This document shows, in pieces, positions 1 to 11,523 of a stretch of 64,000 bases of DNA. The stretch is taken from positions 30,185 through 94,184 of the forward strand of contig ML978274.1 of NCBI GenBank assembly GCA_010015745.1. The letters are read 5' to 3'. Source of the DNA: Setomelanomma holmii (Eukaryota > Ascomycota > Dothideomycetes > Pleosporales > Phaeosphaeriaceae). Position numbers and translations under genes: made by a program. Below the pieces are notes generated by a model. The model searched no databases. It was not told the DNA's origin and was given only the letters and a program-made list of their open reading frames with translations. Each line of letters begins with the position of its first letter. Within the stretch, counting starts at the first letter, position 1.

Positions 1-482
1 ATGCCTTTTGGGGTGGAGGCTTCCTGTGGTGGCCGCTAGGTTAGCATTGCGCCAATGCGAGGGTGAAGGAGAGATGACGCGGGAATAGCAGCATAGTACA
101 CCAAGGTCGAGTAGCAGATACAAGAGGCGATTCCATTGGAGGAGAGCGGTGTTGCACCGTGGCTCCTTGTGACTGCGCGCACGTCGCACCAAGAAATTCG
201 AGCGGGCGCGAGTACAGTCCAACGAGCTCAAGAAGCGTGGCCAGGCAAGCCAGAGCCGCTGCAGAGCAGGTGTTGGGCAGTGGAAGACATGTGCTTGTGG
301 GTGGGAATTGGAGTAAACACAAGGTGCGGAGCTTACCTCTGACCACCGTCGACGGGGCTGCCGGGCTTGCGCTGTGCGTCGAGGACCTTGCCAGTCGTGC
401 TCATCTTCAGTTGTCGGCCAGGGGTGGAGGCAGCCTGGTTCAAAGCATTGGAGGAGCTGTTCGCGGTCGCGGCAGTGGACAT
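1..482 (-). CDS. 5' end of a protein gene running off the left edge (unidentified)
   Basis: The likely start is the ATG at 480-482. Exon 1 (337-482) encodes a Ser/Ala/Asn-rich N-terminus (MSTAATANSSSNALNQ). A good donor (GTAAGC) follows at 336, with a GCTAAC branch-like site and a CACAG acceptor at 24. Exon 2 (1-23) continues in frame with KPPPQKA and leaves the window. The low-complexity start followed by a KPxPQKA-type stretch reminded me of fungal ataxin-2/Pbp1 N-termini, but this is only a guess. The 313-nt intron is long for this locus. The gene is divergent from BUD6. Confidence 0.45.
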
Positions 483-1762
483 GGAGGGACTATGGTCGCG
501 CGGGCGAGCTCTGGAGGTGGGTCTGGAATCGTGCGGTGGGAGCAGGAGCGATCTGCGGGGGACAAGGGCGACCAGCTCGGGGGTCAGTGAGGGCACGCAG
601 GATACTCAATGCGACTCTGGGCGCGGGGACTGCGAGCAAGCGTGCTGCCGGAGAGATGCCAGACGGCGAGGGCAGGTGTTATAGGAGGCTGTGCGAAAAG
701 TAGCCAGAGGTCGAATGCGAGTGCACCGCCAAGGGTTGATCGGCAAGTTGAAACGAGCCAGGGTATGCGGACGCTTGTGGACTTGAGGAGCTAGCCGTCG
801 TGTGATAGTCGCCGTCCACGAGCAGGCGCCGTGCAGAGAAAGGCTTGGTCAATGTTATGGACGCGGAGGTGGCTGCAATGGTTTACAGTGAATCTGGAGC
901 GAGATCCAGGATATGCAGGAGGGAGACAGCGCGACGGAGGACTTTCAGGCTGCCAAGCGTTATTGTTCGTTGCGCCTTACTCTCCGGACTGTGGGTGCTA
1001 TTGTCCTTGCGCGAGACCGCGCCAAACAATAACCTTTGCTATTGACCAAGGCGCAAGCTTATGTACGGTTGTTGGTCAACAAACAGGAGGGACATGCGTG
1101 AACCATGCCGTCCAACTTCAGTATTTCTGATGTTAGTGAATGGCTGAGTAGCGCCCATTCGGCAGGTACGCGCTACTAGTGTGAACGAATGGGTCCATCA
1201 TTAGTATGGAGCCGGCGCCCCTTCTACTTGGTTCGTTCGTCATACACAGCTGTTATCATTGCAACAAACCGGCGATCAGGCTTTGGCGATCACTATGGTG
1301 AGGATTTGTTCGTGCCTACAATGGATTGCACGGTCCCTGGAAACAGCACCAACTCTTCGGGGTAAGAGCGCGGATTGTGTGACTGCAAGTCAGCAGCACA
1401 ATACCATCAATTCCGTTTTGCATGATTCCACGTCTTTCACCGTATCAACGTTTCGTGGGGCTTTCTGATACACGTGACTGTAGACCCTCGCGGAGTTGGC
1501 GTTGACACCACATGTCGCCCGCTGAACGCCAACACTAACAGTGCCGAGAGCCATGTTCTCGCGCTCTCCGCTCACGTCGCACCCATTCACTCCCTCGTAA
1601 CTCGCCTGCTTGCGCCGTCGCCATGACTGAGGAGGCCTCTTCCACCTCGATACGCTCCTCGCAGGGGTCTCACAGACGCACTCCCAAGAATGTGAGCTTG
1701 CTCTCCGCATTCCGCGCCCATGAACACTACGTGCCCAACTGTAGCCGCTGATACTCCCTGAA
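483..1762. other. Intergenic region between divergent genes
   Basis: About 1.3 kb between the left-edge gene and BUD6. It is GC-rich up to about 800. Several open frames overlap here on both strands, but none has a recognisable domain or a convincing splice pattern. It presumably holds the promoters and 5' UTRs of the two flanking genes. Confidence 0.5.
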
Positions 1763-4729
1763 ATGCAGCCACAACAGCAGCTCTCGCAGATAGAAAAGTC
1801 TGTCACCCACCTGCTGGTCGCCACAAAGCAGCTACTCGGTCCGTCTACCATGTTCCATCTACCCCCGTCATCTCATCGCTAACTCTGCGAAGAGACATTG
1901 ACACTATGGTCCCGCGGCACCGCCACCGAGAGTGAGGTCTCCGACGTTTACGTGCGCCTTGGCTATGAGTTCAATATCGCGTCGCGAGCCTTCAACGCTA
2001 TTGGAGTTGACACGACTGATCTCGGAAACGTCCCCGAGCTGCTGCGTGGAATACTTGAGGAGACGCTCAGTCAGGAGGCATCGCAAGCAAGTCTCGACAA
2101 CTTCCTGCCGCGCATTCGAGACATCATCATAAATCTGCTACACGGCCTGAAGAAAAAGCAGCAACGATTGCGGCAGCGCACAGGGCGAGATGGCACGCTC
2201 AACGGCACCAGCACGCGACAGGGCAGCATCGGCAGCAATGGCGATATGGAGGAGGCACAGCAACAACGCTCACAAAGTACGCGACTGCCCTCACGCGGAG
2301 AAAACGCCGAATTTGGTGGAGCTGGTCCAGACCTGCCACCACGATCCTCCTCCGTGGTTACTGGTCGGTCGTCTCCCAGCAAATACGACTCGCTACCATC
2401 GAATCCGAAAGCTAACCGATCAACCGCAGCGAGCCAGCTGTCCATAGATTCCTCCATCTCGAGCACCACCGCCCAGCAAATGCCTGTCATCGCACCATAC
2501 CCAGCGGATGACGCCATGCCTAAAGAACATAACTATGCGGTTGACTTCCCGCCACCGCCTCCACCTCCGAAACAAGAGGATGCGCTCGCCGCCTTGCAGA
2601 GGGGAGGAGAATTGGAGAGACGAGCGTCGCGGCGATTTTCGCAGTACCAAATCCAGAAGCATCTTGGAACCAATGCAATAGCCCTTCCGCCGGTGCAAAA
2701 CTCGCCCATACCGAATAGGGGTCGGGATGTGAGAGAATCAATGAATGCTGTGCGCACAAGGGCATCGCAGATGCACAGTCGGAACCGGTCAAACCAACCG
2801 CGCCCGGTAGTGGAAACCAAGTTTGACAGCGCAAACGATGTTACCAGGCGTATTTCGGAAGAGAGCGCCCAAAGCTCGATTCCAAGCATTATACCGCCAA
2901 AAGAGCCTGGACCGGAAGACAGCCCTATGCAAAAGACACCAGACGATAAGATTGGCCCAACACCCATATACCCGGAGAACGATCAACCAGTGCTTGGAGC
3001 TACGCTCAGTGGGCCTCTTGCTGAGCCGATTGCGCTCGATGCAGATGGATCCCCAGTCAAAGAATCTCTAAAGCCTGCTCCTTCGCTCAGGAGAGGCGGG
3101 TCGGCGAGAGCAAAGTCACCCTCTCCTCAGCCGCAACATTTTGTCCCAGAGCAATCGCCTGAACCGGGTAAAGCGCTCACACTGTTCCTTCAGTACAAGA
3201 GCAAAATCAAGAAGTACGTATTTTCAGATGGCACCGACCTCTCGGCAGGTCGTTTGCAGCTCGCCTTCATAGAGAAATTTGCTTGGGATACCCATCGCAA
3301 TGGCGAACTACCCGAGATACATATTCAAGACCCTGTCTCCGGTGTCCGATACGAGCTCGAAGACATGAACGACATCAAAGACCGCTCGGTGCTCGTCCTC
3401 AACGTTGAGCAGCTAGACGAAGTTAAGAACCATATCGACGACAAATTTGGAGGGCTCAGCAGACTAGTGGAGAGCATCAAGACGGTTGTCGATGACCAGC
3501 AGTCGACTATACAGCGCGTTGCTGAACGCCAGCAGCAAACAGCAAAGGAACTCGCGGGCATAGCTGCAGCACCTCCAGTTACTTCGGCACGCAACTCGGC
3601 GCTGATACCGTCCCGGCCAATGCAGGGTGGCTCACCACCGGAAAGCAGCATCAACTCCGCTGCCCAACTGAGTGAAGTCCAATCACTTCGCAGAGACCTA
3701 GCCGTGGTTCGACAGACCTATTCGTCATTTGTATCAGATATTCAAGCGAGCATGTCGACTATTCGAACTAAAGCCAAAGCGGTCAAGTCAACGGCAGTCA
3801 AGGCAGCCTTGCCCACACTTGATGGAGATACTGGACGCGCTTATATCGAGCAAGGCAAGAAAACCTTGCAAGATGACTCGGAGAAGATTGTCAACAGGGT
3901 CGACGACTTGCAAGATCTTGTTGAGGACCTCCGCAAGGATGTTGTACAACGAGGTGTGCGACCTTTGCCTCGTCAACTCGAGGTCACCGCCAAGGATCTG
4001 TCCGTTGCAACTGCAGAGCTTAAGAAGTTGCAGGACTTCCTTGCTAAGGAGAAGCCGCTATGGACCAAGATCTGGGAGCAAGAGCTGCAGAAGGTCTGCG
4101 AAGAGAGAGATATGCTTACCATGCAAGAAGAACTTGCCGCTGATCTGCAAGACGACCTGGAGAAGGCTGCGCAGACACTTGAGCTGGTCGAACAAGCAAC
4201 CAAGCAGCAGAATCTCGAGACTGAGAAAGAACAAGGCAAAGGCATGCGTTCTGCTAGCGGTCGGAACGTGCTCAACGCAGTCGCCCTCGATAAGGCTGTC
4301 GACCCACGCGAAGCCAGGGATGGCGTGCTTGGAGAAGTCAAAGCTTTGCAGCCAAACCACGAAAGTCGTCTCGAGGCTATCGAGCGTGCTGAGAAGGCGC
4401 GACAACGCGAGCTTGCCACCAGAAATGATGACGAGTTCAAGAGAGAGCTTGGGAACTTTGTCGAGGAGGGCAAACTCAAGAAGAGTGGTGGTGTGGAGGA
4501 AGTCGAACGTCTCCGCAAAGCGAAGGACGAACGCGCTCGTAAGGAGAACGCAGAGAGAGAGGCCAAGCGCCTGAAAGCAAAAGCCGAGAAGATGGAGCGT
4601 GAGAGGCAGGCTGCTGCAGAAGCAGCTGCAGCCGCAGCTAACGGAGACGTTGCCGAGCAAAATGAGGCCCAGACAAACCAAGAGGAAGTGAAGGAGGAGT
4701 CATCTGAAGGTGGTGCAAACCCCTCATGA
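1763..4729 (+). CDS. BUD6: Bud6/Aip3-type actin-interacting polarity protein
   Basis: Bud6 (Aip3) binds actin monomers and formins at sites of polarised growth and promotes actin-cable nucleation. Two exons: 1763-1838 and 1893-4729, joined across a 54-nt intron (phase 1); 970 residues. The conserved N-terminal block (LWSRG..., residues about 28-120) is followed by a long Ser/Pro-rich disordered middle with a short PPPPPPP run. The AIP3 region starts at about residue 450 (KALTLFLQYKSKIKKYV) and runs through coiled coils. The last 100 residues are Lys/Glu/Ala-rich. The start was chosen because the short first exon encodes the conserved MQPQQQLSQIEKSVTHLL segment, which an ATG-only search of exon 2 would miss. 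The order of blocks is typical of filamentous-fungal Bud6. Confidence 0.92.
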
Positions 4730-4771
4730 TACCCTCTTCTCTAGCTTCCCGCCACATATTGGTTTGTGCTG

Positions 4772-5245
4772 ATGCTCATTTGTCCAGGGCCGTCGAACCA
4801 TGGATACATTGTACGTCCTTGGGTCAAATCTGGGCTTCCTCCGCTGCAAGTCTTCGCAGATGCATCTAACGGTGGTGCACTGCCAGTGTGCAATATGTTG
4901 ATGGCTACGGATGGCACTGTCGGAGCCACTATACGAGTAGTCGAAACCGCATTGGGCACCACGACTCCAAATCAGTCAGCGAACCTTGAGACACGAAACA
5001 CTGCAACACTAACTCTGACTGGCAAATTGAGTCGCACGCCTTTGTCTTTGTCATTCCACAGCGAGGACAAGCCGAGCGCGAAGACAACGCCAACACGACC
5101 ACGAGGCAAAACCATACCCGCGGATCACAAATTCCAAACACCGGAGCACGAGAAGGATCGAGACGCCGAGAGTGTAGTGAGCTTCACGCCAAGTGTGAGC
5201 AGCAAGCACCTGACCAATTGGTTCTCGGGGCTGTTGGGGCGATGA
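4772..5245 (+). CDS. Hypothetical small protein with a conserved-looking C-terminus
   Basis: An open frame of about 157 residues lies just downstream of BUD6 on the same strand. Its C-terminal third (SVVSFTPSVSSKHLTNWFSG, then LLGR) looks like constrained coding sequence, while the first 60 residues look less convincing. The real gene may start in another exon: a GTACGT donor lies near 4812, but I found no in-frame partner. I do not recognise a domain. It could also be read-through 3' UTR of BUD6. Confidence 0.35.
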   Translation: MLICPGPSNHGYIVRPWVKSGLPPLQVFADASNGGALPVCNMLMATDGTVGATIRVVETALGTTTPNQSANLETRNTATLTLTGKLSRTPLSLSFHSEDKPSAKTTPTRPRGKTIPADHKFQTPEHEKDRDAESVVSFTPSVSSKHLTNWFSGLLGR

Positions 5246-5689
5246 AGGCAATGCCACATCTCCCAGACAAGGATGTTAATCTGGTACTACCACGTTTTAT
5301 AATACTGGCGGAAAGAGGGTGTGCATATACTGTAGCGTTCATGCATGGCGTTTCTGGCGTTCTCATCGAGACTTATATTCATTGGACCACATCTATACTT
5401 ACGAATGGCATCAGTCTCTACTCTTGACGAACTTGCTATGCATTCCTTTTCGTTGCTCACTAAACGTCTGCGTTACAACACCGCCATCCATTATGCATTA
5501 CGCTGCTCCAAAACGCCACATACTAATGCTGAAGTTCTGCCTACCGTCTTCTCAACGACCTAAAGTTTTGAGAAACCTATTTCTTCCAACACGAGCCATA
5601 TACCGAACGCCATCGCTAATGCAGACTGAAAATGATCATCAGCCGCTCTCGTCCTCGAGGCCTCCAGCAGGACCTCCAGTAGGCTCTTC
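5246..5689. other. Intergenic, convergent 3' ends
   Basis: About 440 bases between the small plus-strand frame and the 3' end of LST8. I see no domain, RNA gene or repeat here. Confidence 0.5.
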
Positions 5690-6855
5690 CTAGTTGCCTA
5701 CAGCTGTATCGTTCAAAGCCACGCATACTGCGCCACGATGGTGGCCATTGTACTGCCGGATGATACTCTGGCTACCTAGCTCCCACAGGCGGGCGTAGTG
5801 ATCGCTACATGCTGTGACCAAGTAGGCACTATCGGCGCTGAAAGCACAGTCCCATACCCAGCGTTGGTGGCCGTGTAAGGTCGTCTCGAGAGGGAAAGCG
5901 GCAGGATCACGCTCGGAGGCAGGAGGGAGGTTGTCGCCTGGCTGCAAGTTGTGTGGGGTTGATGTGTCGAGGGACCAAATGCGCGCGGTATGGTCTGCGG
6001 AACAGGTTGCGAGGTGTCGCACGTCCGGAGAAAGGAGGACGCGGGTGATATAAGTTGCATGAGCGGCGAACTTGCAGACGGGGATTATGGACGTAGTATC
6101 GTGCCGTTGTATCATGCGCCATACATAGACATTGCCCTGACCAACTTCATCAGTAACATCGCCATAGCGTCAAAGCTTACGTGATCGACTCCGATCATGG
6201 CAGACCTACAGCATTGTTTCCAGCGCAGACCATGCTACCATCTGAAGCCACAGTGACAGACGCCACGCTCACATCATCCTCTGGTATAAGTTGGTGTGAG
6301 CACTTGTTCTCACCCAAGTCCCATATCCTCACATTGCCTCCACGATCGCAGCTAATGAGCTCGCCCTGGTTGGGATGGATGACGACATCGTTGACTGGAA
6401 CACCATGTGTGTAGTTTCGCTGCACGCTGCCGCTCCTCGTGTCCCAAATCTTGACCGTGCCGTCTTCAGAAGACGTGACTAGCCACTTGGACTCGCAGTG
6501 AAAGGCAACGCCAGTGATGTTTGAAGTATGACCGTCGAAGGTGAGGATCGCATTAGGATTCGTCGACTTGATGTCATAGAGCTTGACAGTATGGTGACCG
6601 GCGGCGGCGAGGTATCGCTTGTCTGGCGATATGCAAAGGCGGTTCACCTGCGAATCTGGGTGAGGGATCGTGCGGGAGCATATCCCACTCAATGCTTCCC
6701 AGAAGCTTGGAGCCGAGCGTTAGCGAGATGAGAGAGTTGAGTGTATCTGCAGGGTAAAGTACCGGATCGTATGATCATATCCCGCTGGTGTTGTTAGTCG
6801 TTTGCCGGTTGCCTATGGGCTAGAGCTCCGCACCTGTACATAGAATGACCGACAT
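5690..6855 (-). CDS. LST8: Lst8-type WD40 subunit of TOR complexes
   Basis: Lst8 is a seven-bladed WD40 protein that binds and stabilises the TOR kinase domain in TORC1 and TORC2. Four exons on the minus strand: 6834-6855, 6763-6784, 6210-6705 and 5690-6136; 328 residues, close to the usual family length. The first two exons are only 22 nt each and encode MSVILCTA and GYDHTIR. They were placed from family knowledge and confirmed by clean donors, acceptors and phases. WD repeats are visible throughout (GTVKIWD, GNVRIWD, HTARIWS, HYARLWE). Introns are 49, 57 and 73 nt. The gene looks intact. Confidence 0.95.
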
Positions 6856-7353
6856 GACTAGCGATACCCACGTTCTTCTCCCGCTGCGGAATCACTTATG
6901 ATGAGAAGAATGTAGTCAGGCGACGGTTGCGACTGCGATATCGTGCTCCATCAGGACATGATGGTGTAGTGCATGTGCTTGTGGTTTGCAAAACCCGGGC
7001 TCTGGTTGGAAGTTGCGAAGCTGGGACCCTTCAGCCTTATGGCCTTGGCACGCGGTGAGCTAATATGTACTAGGAGCATCATGCACGACGCGACAGTCGC
7101 GTCACGCGTGCTACATTTATCTAAAGTCGAATATGATCATCCCGTCTAGCACATCATATCGATAGCACGAGCGAGCGGTCATACGAAGCAAAGGAGTTGC
7201 GTGCTCAAGAGGGTACAGGTGTTGTGAGTACAAGCATACCGATCACATCCGTCCCTTAAAGAGGCCGGGAAAATACCGACTGTTCTTACCCTCGGGACCC
7301 AAAGCGCTCCTACGAAAGACTCTGGCAGACGAGCAAAACAACATGCTTTTCGA
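6856..7353. other. Intergenic, nothing recognised
   Basis: About 500 bases upstream of LST8 and downstream of the aldehyde dehydrogenase remnant. It presumably includes the LST8 promoter. No coding signal or repeat was found. Confidence 0.5.
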
Positions 7354-7916
7354 CTAATCATCCCAAGTCATGACCTTAGTGACAAGGAACTCTTCCATTC
7401 CTTTATCCGCGTTGAACCTGCCCCATCCGCTGTTCTTCACTCCTCCAAAAGCTAGGCTGGGCTCGTCTTGGATCGTCATGCTGTTGATGTGGACCGCGCT
7501 GTGCTCTTTTCAGTCGTCATGCTGTCAAATTCGACGAGTTGAGCTTACCCTGATTGTATCTGCTTCGCAAGAGTCAGGCTCTTCCGAAGGTCTCTCGTGA
7601 AGACTGCAGCCGAAAGACCATATTCCGAGCTGTTGGCAATCTTCACTGCTTCCTCGTCGCTTTGTACTGTTGTGACAGCTACAAGTGGCCCAAAGTTTTC
7701 CTCATTCCACATAGTAGTCGACGTATCCACGTCTTTTAGAACGCTCGAGGCAATCGAAGCCCCCGGAACTGCATCGTGCTGTTCGCTGCCGCATACGACA
7801 CTGTCCCCTTTCGAAATCGCTTCGGACAACGCCTTCTGCAAACGTGCCTTGGATGCTACAGAAGCAAGATGCTTCACAATACTTGAGACGAGATTGGCAA
7901 ACAAGGAAGCAACCAC
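7354..7916 (-). pseudogene. 5'-truncated aldehyde dehydrogenase remnant
   Basis: Only the C-terminal third of an NAD(P)-dependent aldehyde dehydrogenase (vanillin/salicylaldehyde type) is present. Two exons, 7549-7916 and 7354-7498, join through a 49-nt intron (donor GTAAGC, acceptor CACAG). Visible motifs are EENFGPLVAV, the EYGLSAAVFTRDL segment, AVHINSMT and FGGVKNSGWGRF, ending in VMTWDD. The Rossmann fold and the catalytic Cys/Glu region are absent: the upstream 500 bases give only short broken frames. The remaining exons are still open and correctly spliced, so the loss looks recent, or the piece is a duplicated fragment. A short expressed protein cannot be excluded, but it would lack the active site. 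Confidence 0.75.
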
Positions 7917-8422
7917 GAGCTAGAAACTGCTTCTTATTCATCGTTAGGTCGCTCCGGCCTCCTCAGAGAAGATATCACCGAACACAGAATCAAATTTTCA
8001 CGAACAAGACAAAGTCAAATTCCCTGCTCTGCCGTCCAGTGGAGGCTCAGCCATTGAAGCTACTCATCTCTCCACCCTGCGGCTGTGCTATGGAACTCTC
8101 CGGCTCCTGTTCTCTCCGCCATTACTCGCAAATTCCTCTTGGCGCAGGTCTACCGATCGATAGGTACGAGTATCCGGCAAGGTTTGGCGAGCTGCATGCA
8201 CAGCTGAACAGCTCGCTCGACTTCGCCGCTTTGGGACGGACGCCACGCCAATCAGGTCTTTTGCGATACCACGACTTTCCACATGCCACCAGACAATCTT
8301 CTTGCTTTAGATATTGACCTAAGCCCACTGATGAGGATATAGAGGCGTCATGTGCTGTCGAAATCAGCCCATGTCCTCTCGAAATCCAATCCTACAAAAC
8401 GATCGTATTTAGAACTAGCTTG
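7917..8422. other. Spacer where the missing ALDH 5' part would be expected
   Basis: About 500 bases between the truncated dehydrogenase and the divergent membrane-protein gene. Minus-strand frames are short and show no convincing dehydrogenase motif. It may include the promoter of the plus-strand gene. Confidence 0.4.
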
Positions 8423-9422
8423 ATGTTCCCAACCACGACCATCCACGATGCCGAAGATGATTACGAACTACCGCTCACTGGTCGCTCACATGGCAAGGCT
8501 ACGCACAGGCGGAGGGAGTCGCAATTCCGCGCAGTGGCAGACACGATGAACACGAACGTAGTCGGTCACTACATCCGGACATGGTCGGCGTATTTCTTCA
8601 TTACTCTCGCGATACACAGCCTTGTGCATCGGTATTGCGAAGCAAGACTTGCGGAAAGACGTGTATCTGTCCAACTCATCCATGGCTATGTGCGAGGTCC
8701 TTTACGTCACATTCACGGCGTATCTGCTCCCGCTCATTTGTCGTCTCTTCCTCAAAGCATTAGTTTCAGCTGTCGCTGGAGCACTCTTGAGCGAACAGTC
8801 GGACTCAGTCCCATCGGCATACGTACTACTCGCGGTGTACTATCGAACGACACCGGACTTCCACAAGAACATGCTTTTCTTCCGCGGCGCAGAGGGAGGT
8901 GTACGGAGTGTTTTAGCCATCCGCATCGTCGGAGATTGTATCGTTCATCTCATGGTTCCATTCGTGTCTCTCGCCCTGCCCGTGCAATGGAGCGACAGGG
9001 AATGTTGGTTATCCTTCGATTGGGGCTGGCTGCTTTTCGTCTTATTCTGGCCGTCAATTTGTATTATAGCAGCAATGCTGTACCTGATGAAATACTGGGG
9101 ATCGCAACAATGCATACAATCTATGGCATATTCCAAAGTGCCAGCAGTTTTGCAGATTGCAAAGCATCTAAAAACAATAATCAGGGGCGAAGACGACAAT
9201 CAGCCCCCGGGGAAATGGCGCCTTGGGTATCGGGTCAAGCAGGGCGATGAGATTGCGATGATTGACCAGAGTTATCTTGGTCTAGTTCGAGAAGATGAGT
9301 GCACCTCGATGACGGACATGCTCCTAGCAATGGAAAGGGAGGATGAAACTGTTGGTGGTCGATTACCACGACGTGTAATGAGCAAGAATGCAAATTATTT
9401 CCATCAGGGCTGTCAAGACTGA
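8423..9422 (+). CDS. Multi-pass membrane protein, unknown function (frame change near 8560-8690)
   Basis: The N-terminal part starts at the ATG at 8423 (MFPTTTIHDAEDDYELPL) and includes a hydrophobic stretch (TWSAYFFITLAIHSLVH). The C-terminal part, from about 8643 in another frame, has three or four hydrophobic segments (for example VLYVTFTAYLLPLICRLF and WLLFVLFWPSICIIAAML) and a hydrophilic tail. The frames differ by one base. An intron at 8558-8642 (GTAGTC...GCGAAG) would join them exactly but removes the first hydrophobic segment and has weak splice sites. The alternative is a one-base frameshift. I do not recognise the family. A Tc1/mariner element begins 35 bases after the stop. Confidence 0.55.
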
Positions 9423-9457
9423 GATCTGGCTGTTGGGTTGCAGGAAGAAGCATTGTA

Positions 9458-9487
9458 CGAAGAAGCTCGTTTTTATTGATTGAACGC
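9458..9487 (+). repeat. Left terminal inverted repeat of the Tc1/mariner element
   Basis: Thirty bases that match the reverse complement of 11107-11136 except for one base (A versus G at the third position). Confidence 0.93.
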
Positions 9488-9565
9488 TTTTGGCCCGTGC
9501 GTCCCCCATCAAGCATGCATCACCTGCACTTCTCTATAGTATAGCACCACCCACAAACAATAAAT

Positions 9566-10944
9566 ATGCCTATTTCTCGTCGCAAATCTTTTCAACATAA
9601 GCAAGACAGGGTTGTTAAGCAGCCTCGCACTGCGCGGACTGAGTTGACTGCTGTTGAGCGCGCATTTGCAGTTGGCGTGCTCACAGGCCTGCGGGGAACG
9701 TTCAACAGCCAAACTGAACTCGCTGACACCATGGGCCGCAGCAAAGGGACACTCACAATGCTAATGCAAAGGGTGGAGAAGAAGGCAGAGGAGCTTGGGG
9801 TATCTTTTTAGGACAGTATTCTCTATGAAAATGACCTGGGGCATGGCCGGAGTTTGTTGTTGACGCCTGAGCAGAAGGCCCGCATCATCTCAATTGTCAC
9901 AAGCTCGCGCAACAACCGCGAGAAAGAGAGCTGGCAGGCTATTGCGCATGGAGACTTTGATGATATTGTACCTGCTATGAGTGTCACAACATTCGAGAAT
10001 GTGATGTATGAAGCTGGGTATGCGCGGCGGAGACCAGGTTGGAAGCCACACTTAAGTCCTGAGCAGGAGAAGGAGCGCTATAAATGGGCAAAGGTGCACA
10101 ACCCAGACCTCCACAATGAATACGATAACAAGGGCTTTCAATTCAGGCACATAGTATTTACTGATGAAACACCAGCTCAAATTGGTGAAGAGCGCAGCAT
10201 GCAGAGGACTTGGTGCAAGGAGGATGAGCGCTGGGATGAAGGAGTCAAGCATGACCGCAACCGCAAGGACTGTGCTCTACAGTTCTATAGCTTATTCAGG
10301 TACAACTATAAAGGTCCTTGTCATGTATATCATGAAGAAACTCAGCAAGAGAAGGAGGAGGCAGAGGTGGTGTTAAAGGAGGAAAATGCCGACACACAGG
10401 CGAGGGATAACAAACTTCAACACCACGCACGCCTTGCTCTATCACAGCTCAGCGAAAGTGACGTCAACAAGCGCTATAGGACTAGGAAACGTCAGTACGT
10501 ACCCAGTAAAATGGACTATAAGCGTGGAGACCGAGCTCGTGGTGGTGTTGACGGATACCAACACCAAGAAGGTGCCTTAAAGAAGGTTGCCCCATGGATC
10601 AATTCACTTAAAAAGAGAGGAATCAAGTGTATACTACTCCAGGATGGTGCTCTAGCTCACAAATCACGCATAGCGCATGACTATTTGACTATACAACATG
10701 TGGAGAGGCTGTGGTGGCCAGGTCATTCACCAGAGGTCAATGCAACAGAGCATGCCTGGCCATGGATTCGGCAGCAGTGACTAAGGACTTCACTCCCAGT
10801 TGCAATGAGAAGGAGTGCGAGGAGCAGTGGGTAAAGGAGTGGGATGATATGTCTATAGAGGTCATCAATCAATGGGTGGATGCTATTTCAGAGCAGGTGC
10901 GGAGGATACTCAGGCATCACGGCAAGAACAACTTTCACAGATAG
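9566..10944 (+). pseudogene. Tc1/mariner (DDE) transposase, interrupted
   Basis: The reading frame starts at the ATG at 9566. An in-frame TAG lies at 9809-9811. After it the same frame runs to 10780, where a one-base shift moves the homologous C-terminus (VTKDFTPSCNEKE...) to another frame, ending at 10944. The catalytic core is visible: first Asp in VFTDETPAQIGE, second in LLQDGALAHKS, and the last acidic position in SPEVNATEHAW. An N-terminal helix-turn-helix region (TELADTMGRSKGTL) is present. The stop and the shift make this copy non-autonomous unless read-through occurs. Confidence 0.88.
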
Positions 10945-11106
10945 TTACAACACCATAGAATGAGCTTGTATACACTTTGACTTATTGCTAATAGCTTCAC
11001 TATGCCAGAATTACTTATTTGTGCTGTTAATTCACTGTTTTGGTGGGAATTTGTATGGGGGATGTGAATGGGCGGCACTTTGTGGGGGTCGCACACGGTC
11101 CATCCG

Positions 11107-11136
11107 GCGTTCAATCAATAAAAACGAGCTTCTCCG
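11107..11136 (-). repeat. Right terminal inverted repeat of the Tc1/mariner element
   Basis: Reverse complement of 9458-9487 with one mismatch. It is followed directly by the TA duplication at 11137-11138. Confidence 0.93.
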
Positions 11137-11138
11137 TA

Positions 11139-11523
11139 GACAAGCTTTTGATGCCCCACTGTCCCGTCGCAGGGACGGCTCCGAATGCTGATCATTGCCA
11201 GTTGGGCCCCGCCACCACTTCAACATCAATCTTATTACCGTCAATAACCGCGTAAAATTAATACTACAACTGCGAGCAGTAGTACCGGACCCATTGTCGT
11301 TGCACGCACGGGCAAGCCTCGTTACATCAGTCGTAGGCGCGTCATGGACCGTTATCTCCGATGAACAACATCCGTCATGAACTAGCGTCACTATGATGGA
11401 ACATATCCGACGGCGCCGACGTATAAGTATGAAAGAAAAGCCTTATACGAACAATCTTGACCCACGAGACATAACTTGGCATTTCTTCTTGTTTCGCTGC
11501 ATCTTCAATTCCACATTGAGACA
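11139..11523. other. Intergenic, upstream of the FMN oxidase gene
   Basis: About 385 bases between the transposon and the next start codon. They presumably hold the promoter of the FMN oxidase gene. Nothing else was recognised. Confidence 0.5.

Larger units (their letters stand above)
9458..11136 (+). mobile_element. Tc1/mariner-type DNA transposon, complete ends
   Basis: A 1,679-bp element flanked by TA dinucleotides (9456-9457 and 11137-11138), the target duplication of the Tc1/mariner superfamily. The terminal inverted repeats match over the first 30 bases with one mismatch (start CGAAGAAGCTCGTTTTTATT) and remain partly similar further in. It carries one transposase gene, now interrupted. 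The near-identical ends suggest a fairly recent insertion. Confidence 0.92.

Noticed and set aside
136..1130. Several long overlapping open frames on both strands
   Set aside because: GC-rich DNA gives long chance frames. None has a domain, consistent splicing or protein-like composition.
3729..4574. 281-codon plus-strand frame inside BUD6
   Set aside because: A shadow of the BUD6 coding frame, with biased composition.
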